A stretch of 64,000 nucleotides of DNA from Hevea brasiliensis (lineage: Eukaryota; Streptophyta; Magnoliopsida; Malpighiales; Euphorbiaceae), in NCBI RefSeq assembly GCF_030052815.1, contig NC_079507.1, forward strand, positions 17,010,141 through 17,074,140, given 5' to 3'. Of the stretch, positions 57,754 through 64,000 are shown piece after piece. The translations under genes and the position numbers were made by a program. A model generated the notes under the pieces. The model searched no databases, was not told the DNA's origin, and was given only the letters and a program-made list of their open reading frames with translations. Each line of letters opens with the position of its first letter. The first letter of the stretch is position 1.

Positions 57754-59526
57754 CACTATATTTGCCATTTAGATTATTGATTATATGATTTAATTGTGTG
57801 TTTGATCATGAGATCAAATGTTCATTGCTGGTTGCAAAGCAAGTTGGCGGCATACTTGAAAAAACACCATCAATGGTGCGCATGGTTTGGCTTCCATGGG
57901 TGGTTTAAGGTTTGGCTTTTAATTCTGCAATTGTTGTATGATCTAAGGCCTATTCTTTGACTAATTAAAGTGTTTAATTAGTAGTTTTTATCACACAATT
58001 AAATTATGATTCAAATCAGAATTTTAAAAAATTGCTTGAATGTGATTCAAATCTGAATTTTAAAAGTTGTTTGAATGTGATTCAAATCTGAATTTTTAAA
58101 GTTGTTTGAATCATATTTAAATCTGTTTTTTTAAAATTGATTGAATAAAATTCAGATCTGATTTTTTAAAAAATATTTGAATGTGATTCAAATCTGATTT
58201 TTTAAAAAATGTTTGAATGTGATTCAAATCTGAATTTTTAAAGTTGTTTGAATGTGATTCAAATCTGAATTTTTAAATTTGTTTGAATGAGATTCAAATC
58301 TGAATTTTTAAATTTATTTGAATCATATTCAAATCTGAATTTTTAAGTTGAATATGAGATATTCAATTTAATTTAAGTATGTATGTTTTATTTAATTGTT
58401 AAATAGTGATATGCATGATGGATGATCATGGACTATAAAAGACCAATGTGATTGGATTTATTTCTTTTATGTTTCTTTGGGATTGTAAATTAATTAATTT
58501 ATTTTAATTTATTTTGGACATGTATTATTAAGTTTGTAATAATTTTTGGGTTGTAATTTAATTTATTTAAGTTCTTGTAAATTCGCCTTGGTATGCCAAG
58601 GATTACTATGTAATATTGGATTGCAAGAAGTTCAAGGAGGTCAAGAGCATTGGTGGGACCAGTGGGAGGAATTCAAGATCAAGTATTGATTATGTACTCC
58701 TTCAACAACTCTTGTAAAATGAATGAATGAAATGCACGTAGGAATGCCCTGATTCAATTCTTGGTGGCTCAGAATTAAATCCCTTAGAAAGTCCATGATC
58801 ATACCATATTTACTGCTTATCCATGAATGCATGAGATGTATGGGAATGTATGCAATTATATGATATATGCTTGCTAAATGGATAATGTGCAAAGTGAGAC
58901 CTTAATAATAAATAGAATGACCATAAAATCTTCCAAAAAAATGATTAAGTTGGAAATGCTATAATTAAAGTAATTATAACATAGGCCCTCCATTGGGGCA
59001 ATTATTTTAAGAAATTTTAAATAGTTGCATAAGATGCAATTTATTTAAGAGATTTTCTTAAGAATAATTGTTAAGCATGAGATGTTGTAAATATGTAAAT
59101 GGTTTAGTGGCCAATATTGGATGTACCTGAGGACATTAAAATTATTTGCATAATTACTGGCTCAATGGGATCAACTTAACTAATGCAAGATAAGTCAATA
59201 ATGGATGTACCTGAGATTTTGAGCATTAGGGGCTAGGTAAAGGATTGAACCTCACATGAGATGTGATGGGTAAAGAGTTGCTCACTTATAGTTTATTGTA
59301 ATTCCAATAATGGATGTACCTGAGGATGATCAATAGAATTATAAGAATTCAATCACCCACTAGAAATCCATCCAACTAGGATTTCCGTTTTCTACTTTGG
59401 AAGTGTAGGATTCGCTAAGTTAGTGGGAGGACCAATTTGATTAAAAGACCATAATCATTTTGGTTAATTACATGATACATTTACTAATTAATCTGGTTAT
59501 TTTCTGCAGTTAATTTTCTGATAAAA
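57754..59526 (+). other. Second Cop-B leader
   Basis: 1.77 kb without credible coding sequence. It has the tandem array at 58005-58350, three AATGGATGTACCTGAG-type motifs (59111, 59194, 59304), and an acceptor-like TTATTTTCTGCAG directly before gag. GTATGT- and GTAAAG-type words (near 58375 and 59226) could serve as donors. Confidence 0.75.
58005..58350 (+). repeat. Tandem array of ~36-bp hairpin units
   Basis: About ten units like TTTGAATGTGATTCAAATC plus a T-rich spacer. Same array as 27565-27915 on the sense strand. Confidence 0.88.
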
Positions 59527-60366
59527 ATGATCACAAAACAACCATCACCATCCAATATCCTTGCAAGCATACTTGATCACAATAGGTTGACAGGACCTAA
59601 TCTGTCTGATTGGCCAAGAAATTTGAAACTTGTCCTGAACCTTGAACATATAGGATATGTTCTAGATTCAAATGTTCCTGGTCCCTTACCTCCAGAGGCC
59701 ACACAAGAGGAACATGAAACTTTGGACAAGTGGAAGGAGCATGATATGAGAGCTAAGTGTTACATGCTTGCTTTCATGAGTAATGAGTTACAGAAGCAAT
59801 ATGAGAACATGCAGAGTGCGAGTGAGATCCTCCTTCACCTATAAGAGTTGTATGTTGAGCACAGCAGGAATGCTAGGTATGAGATATCTAGGCAGTTGTT
59901 CCGCATGAGGATGTCTGAGGGACAGAATGTTGGGGATCATGTCCACAAGATGATTCGGCTGATTGAGCAGTTGGAATATCTTGACTTCAACATGGATTTC
60001 CAACTACAGACGGATTTGATCCTTCAGTCCCTTCCTGAGTCTTTTGGGAATTTTGTGACAAATTTCCATATGACCAAACAGGAATGCACCTTAGCTGGTT
60101 TACTCAACATGCTGGTTATTGCCCAAAAGAATATGCCAGGCAATAAAGGAAAAGAGGTAGCTTTGGTTGCATCTTCTTCTGCTGGAAAGTCCAACAAGAA
60201 GAAGGGCAATAAGAAAAAGAAACCTCAGATTCCTGGTCCTTCTAAGAAAATAGCTAAACAGAAAAGGAAGACTAAAGCTGATGAAGGCAAAGGAAAGTGT
60301 TTCCACTGCCAACAGGAAAGTGTTTCCATTGCCAGTAAGAAAGTGTTTCCAATGGCCAGAGTATAG
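59527..60366 (+). pseudogene. Second Cop-B gag
   Basis: Starts with MITKQPSPSN (59527), has the copia Gag block RNLKLVLNLEHIGYVLD and LDKWKEHDMRAKCYM, and ends its first frame at a TAA (59842-59844), the stop position shared by all copies. A second frame (59848-60366) carries MRMSEGQNVGDHVHKM, SLPESFGNFVTNFHMT and the basic KKKGNKKKKPQ tail. The CCHC knuckle at 60292 is replaced by three tandem copies of its first half. Both frames are in the same phase, so one codon separates two otherwise open halves. Confidence 0.88.
60292..60360 (+). repeat. Triplicated zinc-knuckle half
   Basis: Three ~23-base direct copies (60292, 60315, 60339) of the sequence encoding the start of the knuckle, KCFHCQ. 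The second half of the knuckle (H and last C) is absent. Confidence 0.85.
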
Positions 60367-61417
60367 CAATCTAAATGAATGCAATGCCATGGTGAAAACC
60401 AACTCAAGTTCAAAATATATTTGGCACTTAAGGTTATGTCATGTTGTAGAAGATAGGATTACAAAATTGGAGAAAATGGGTATTCTATCCTCATTGGGCT
60501 CTGAGCCTACTCCAACTTGTGAATCTTGCCTTCAGGGCAAAATGACTAGATTACCCTTTGTTGGACAAGGGCTAGGAGCTAAAAATATTTTGGAGCTAAT
60601 ACATAGTGATGTATGTGGTCCATTTAAAGAAATGGCTAGAGAGGGGTTTTCATTATTACCTTTACTGATGATAAATCAAGGTTTGGGTATTTGTATTTGA
60701 TGAAATACAAACATGAATCCTTTGAAAAGTTCAAAGAATTTAAATCTGAAGTAGAAAATCAAACAGGAAAGAGTATTAAAGCTCTTCGATCAGATCGTGG
60801 AGGTGAATATTTGAGTTCTGAATTTGATGAATACTTGAGAGAGCATGGCATTGTTTCTCACCGACTCCTCCAGAACACCACAACTAAATGGTGTATCTGA
60901 AGGAGAAATCGTACCTATTGGATATGGTACGTAGTATGATGAGCTATACCGATATGCCAATCTCCTTTGGGGATTTGCATTAGAATCACTTTGTATATTC
61001 GAATAGGATTCCATCAAAATCGCTTTCTTCCATATCTTATGAGATATGGCATGGAAGAAAACCAAGTCTTAAGCATGTTAAGATTTGGGGTTGTCCAGCT
61101 TATATCAAAAAGCTGAACACTGATAAATTGGAGACCAGATCAGAAAAGGGTCGATTTGTTGGATATCCAAAAGATAGTTTTGGATATTATTTTTATTTGC
61201 CTACTTCACAAAAGGTTGTGATAAGTAAAGATGCCACATTTCTTGAACAACAGTTTGTTCAAGAAGGAGGTAAAGGAAGGCAAATAGAGTTAGAATTGGA
61301 GAATTCTGACCAACCAACAGATCAGATGGATATAGATCCATCTAGTCAACCAATACCTGTTGATGAAACATCTACAGCTGTTCCTCGTAGAACAATCAGG
61401 GTATCTCACCCACCAGT
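60367..61417 (+). pseudogene. Second Cop-B pre-integrase and integrase (truncated)
   Basis: Directly after the knuckle the sequence jumps to the GAG-pre-integrase domain (WHLRLCH, CESCLQGKMT), so the protease is deleted. The integrase core follows in three frames: HSDVCGPFKEMA (to 60700), YKHESFEKFKEF and LRSDRGGEYLS (60691-60900), and FVGYPKDSFGYYFY with a Q/E-rich tail (61128-61417). The frame breaks between these blocks mirror those at 6531-7400. Pol ends at 61417, where the Gyp-5 LTR begins. Confidence 0.87.
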
Positions 61418-61769
61418 TGTAGACCCTTATTTTGTGATGAGTATGTGCATTGAGGCCGTGGGAAACCCGATGATGAAAAATTATATGACTGTAAGATGTA
61501 ATTGGAGGCATTGAGCTGAATTATTAATTTTGTGGCATGATCTTGAAAAAATAAAAATAATAATAAAGTTTTGGGAAAATTAATTTAATTAAATTTAAAT
61601 AAAATTTTATTTTGTTTAAATTTAATATGGGTAGTTTTTTAAATGGATCTAATTAAGTTTAATTGGGCTCCATGGGCCTAAGAAAGCCTAGTTAGGAATT
61701 TTAAATGGGACCCATTTAATTATTTTCTAAAAATTAAAATAACAAAATATCTCTCTCCTCCTTGGCCCC

Positions 61770-62396
61770 ACTCTCTTCCTCACTCCCTATTGGTGCCTTC
61801 CATTTTTTCCTGTCTTCGTATTGGTTGAAACACCTCACCCATATCCTAGTCTTATTTGAATTCTGCAATCGCAGTTGTTTAAGTCATCTAAACTTTATCA
61901 CCCTAAGACTCCAAATCCTACCACACCTCTTCCTCATTCCCTATTGGTGCCTTTCATTTTTTCCTGTCTTCCTATTGGTTGAAACACCTCACCTATATCC
62001 CAGTCTTATTCAAATTCTGCAATTATAGTTGTTTAAGTCATCTAAACTTTATCACCCTAAGACTCCAAATCCTATCACACCTCTTCCTCATTCCCTATTG
62101 GTGCCTTCCATTTTTTCCTGTCTTCCTATTGGTTGAAACACCTCACCCATATCCCAGTCTTATTCAAATTCTGCAATTGTAGTTGTTTAAGTCATCTAAC
62201 TTTATCATCCTAAGACTCCAAATCCTACCACACCTCTTCCTCATTCCCTATTGGTGCCTTCCATTTTTTCCTGTCTTCCTATTGGTTGAAACACCTCACC
62301 CATTTCCCAGTCTTATTCGAATTCTACAATTATAGTTGTTCAAGTCATCTAAACTTTATCATCCTAAGACTCCAAACCCTATCACACCTCTCTCCC
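61770..62396 (+). repeat. Four tandem 154-bp units in Gyp-5 U3
   Basis: The unit begins CTCTTCCTCATTCCCTATTGG and includes TAAGACTCCAAATCC. Starts lie 154, 154 and 153 bases apart, measured at CCCTATTGGTG (61785, 61939, 62093, 62246). The array ends just before the TATA box, the place expected of enhancer-like repeats. Confidence 0.92.
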
Positions 62397-62400
62397 AAAA

Positions 62401-62414
62401 CCCTATAAATACCC
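62401..62414 (+). promoter_or_regulatory. TATA box of Gyp-5 LTR
   Basis: CCCTATAAATACCC, a strong plant TATA box. Confidence 0.75.
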
Positions 62415-63576
62415 TACTAGAGAAGAGAAGAAGGGGATGATGGGAGGAAAGAGGAAGAGAAAATTCAGAGCTATAGGAAATTTAGAGATATTCAAGACTG
62501 TTTGAGTTCTTTCTTATTTTTTTTTCTTTTCTTCAAGAAGATTTGCATACAAGATTTCTATAAGGTCAGTTTTTTTATTGTTTTCTTTTCAAGATCTATG
62601 CCACACAATATTTTAATTCTATGCTCTTTGTCTTCAATTTATTTTATATGTTCATATGGATCATGTAATCATGTTTAATTTGAGGGGATACACAACTCTG
62701 CACATGTTTAGTTTCTGTCTCTTTATTTCTTTTATTTTCTTTAGTTTCTTTATTTTTTATTACAAACAAAATTGGTAAGTAGCTCTAAGGCAAGTACCAA
62801 AGAGGGCATTTGCGTGGAGCTTATATGGAGCTAAACGGGAGTAAGCCAGGGATATCATTGCCATACTAGAAGAGAAGACCCTTTTTTAAGGGTAGCTTGC
62901 CCCAATGGCAACTGCATTTATCAACAAGTAAGTAGCTCTAAACTTCTCGAATAACCATTGGCATGAAATTGTAGTAATAATAGAACTTTCATTTGGTAAA
63001 TTAAAATTAACTTTGTTTTTAATTTAACTGACTTTTGCATGTAATTAATTTAAATAAATACTTTGTAAATTAAAATTAATCTTGTTTGTAAATTAAACTA
63101 ATATTGGCATGTAAAATAAATTTAATTTAATACTTGGTAATTATAAAATAAATTTGCATGTTAGAAATCTTTATTAGGTTGTGATTGTTTGGGACTTATG
63201 TGATATTAGAATAAATTACACATGTACATAATTAACTTAGTTCAATTATCCTTAAGGTAACTTGGTGAAAATTAATTAATTAGGTTAAATAGAAACATAG
63301 GGTTATTTGAAATTGAATTTGTTTGTAAATTAAATTCCCAATAATAAATTAATTTTAGTCATCTGGTAAATATCATTTAAATAATTAGCAACCCCATAGA
63401 TAGGAATTACTTGTGCATGAAAATTGTGTGTAAACAACAACCCTTTTTGTGAATTACTTACGTGTGTAGGATTAGAATTGTATTTTTTAGGATAAAGTTT
63501 AATAAAGGAATAATAAACAAGACTTCTAGAAACATTAGTAGAGGATTGGCACTCGAATTAACGAGGTTAGACCAGG

Positions 63577-63607
63577 CGTAAGGGGTGCCTAACACCTTCC
63601 CCTTACG
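63577..63607 (+). other. Conserved-style hairpin near the Gyp-5 LTR end
   Basis: Nine-base perfect arms CGTAAGGGG and CCCCTTACG around a 13-base loop containing CCTAACACC. Confidence 0.7.
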
Positions 63608-63982
63608 TACCCACTATCCCGAACCTAGACATTGGGCTATGGTAATGACGGTTGTGGAAACTCTGCAAGGAGTAAGTTGCCATCCATGACCCTCGGAAGA
63701 AACACTGAATATGTCCCGGTTATTACTCGGGTGGCGACTCATGTCTATTTATGCCTTTGTGGCATAAATCCTTAGTACCGTGGTAGTGTTATGGAAAGAC
63801 GGTACTTACCAGTGGTTTGATTCTATTAGGATTGTATGAAGTGCATGTCTAGGAAATACTGTCTAAGGAGGTAGTACTTAAGTGAGACCATTGTGACTCC
63901 ACCATCTTTCCTGGGCATTACCTGGTGCATTTTATATAATTCTAATGGATGATATTTTGCCTCACGCCCCACCCCTACAGTT

Positions 63983-64000
63983 TGGCGACTCCACTGGGGA
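63983..64000 (+). other. Primer-binding site of Gyp-5
   Basis: TGGCGACTCCACTGGGGA, a form typical of Ogre/Tat gypsy elements (often described as priming from tRNA-Arg). It differs from the tRNA-Met sites elsewhere. The exact tRNA was not checked. Confidence 0.7.

Larger units (their letters stand above)
38929..61417 (+). mobile_element. Second Cop-B element (plus strand), nested with three insertions
   Basis: A plus-strand Cop-B: 5' LTR in three pieces (38929-39538, 51762-52530, 57002-57739; about 2.1 kb in all), primer site, leader, gag, partial pol. Gyp-1 and Gyp-4 sit in its LTR, and Gyp-5 cuts its pol at 61417. RT, RNase H and the 3' LTR are not in the window. It lies inside the Gyp-3 5' LTR. 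Confidence 0.9.
61418..63979 (+). repeat. Gyp-5: Ogre/Tat-like 5' LTR
   Basis: A 2562-base LTR deduced from its edges. It starts TGTAGACCC exactly where Cop-B homology stops (after CACCAGT) and ends CCCCTACA, two to three bases before a primer-binding site. It contains a TATA box, four tandem 154-bp units in U3, and the hairpin CGTAAGGGG...CCCCTTACG with AACACCTTCCCC, a sequence style I associate with Ogre/Tat elements. CCAGT (61413-61417) is the likely target duplication. The element body lies beyond the window. Confidence 0.75.

Overview
The window is plant nuclear DNA made almost entirely of nested LTR retrotransposons; I find no convincing host gene, tRNA, rRNA, CRISPR array or bacterial feature. 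It is AT-rich, its primer-binding sites match plant initiator tRNA-Met, and it holds Ty1/copia and Ty3/gypsy chromovirus domains plus an Ogre/Tat-like LTR. This points to an angiosperm, probably a eudicot; I cannot name the species.

Names used below. Cop-A: a copia element on the minus strand whose LTR begins TGATGTGAACC. Cop-B: a related copia family with ~2.1 kb LTRs beginning TGTTAGTAG. Gyp-1 to Gyp-4: gypsy elements with 3.7-4.5 kb LTRs beginning TGTAA. Gyp-5: an Ogre/Tat-like LTR.

Layout. Positions 1-10604 and 10605-26058 are two copies of one ~15.4 kb tandem duplication (the first runs off the left edge). Each copy holds Cop-A gag, leader and LTR; a Cop-B element inserted in that LTR; and a Cop-B LTR inserted in the Cop-B gag. 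The junction is a chimeric LTR (8511-10604) with mismatched flanks, followed by a gypsy LTR (Gyp-2, 10609-14287). In the second copy Cop-B is complete (18232-30263) with a 5-bp target duplication CCAGC. From 30300 to 31377 lie older gypsy-like remnants. Gyp-3 (31378-38928) keeps gag and the last codons of pol but has lost protease, RT, RNase H and integrase. A second Cop-B (38929-61417, plus strand) sits in the Gyp-3 5' LTR. Its own LTR was hit by a full-length chromovirus (Gyp-1, 39539-51756, TSD GAGAT) and by a solo gypsy LTR (Gyp-4, 52531-56996, TSD GTGAC). Its pol is cut by a 2.56 kb Ogre/Tat-like LTR (Gyp-5, 61418-63979) whose primer-binding site is the last thing in the window.

The elements act together only as retroelement life-cycle parts: LTR promoter, tRNA primer site, structured leader, gag, protease, integrase, RT and RNase H, polypurine tract, LTR. 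Every coding region is broken, so none of these copies looks autonomous as written. Many of the breaks fall at CAG or CTG trinucleotides and look like uncorrected base-calling errors at methylated CHG sites, so the real elements may be more intact than this sequence shows.
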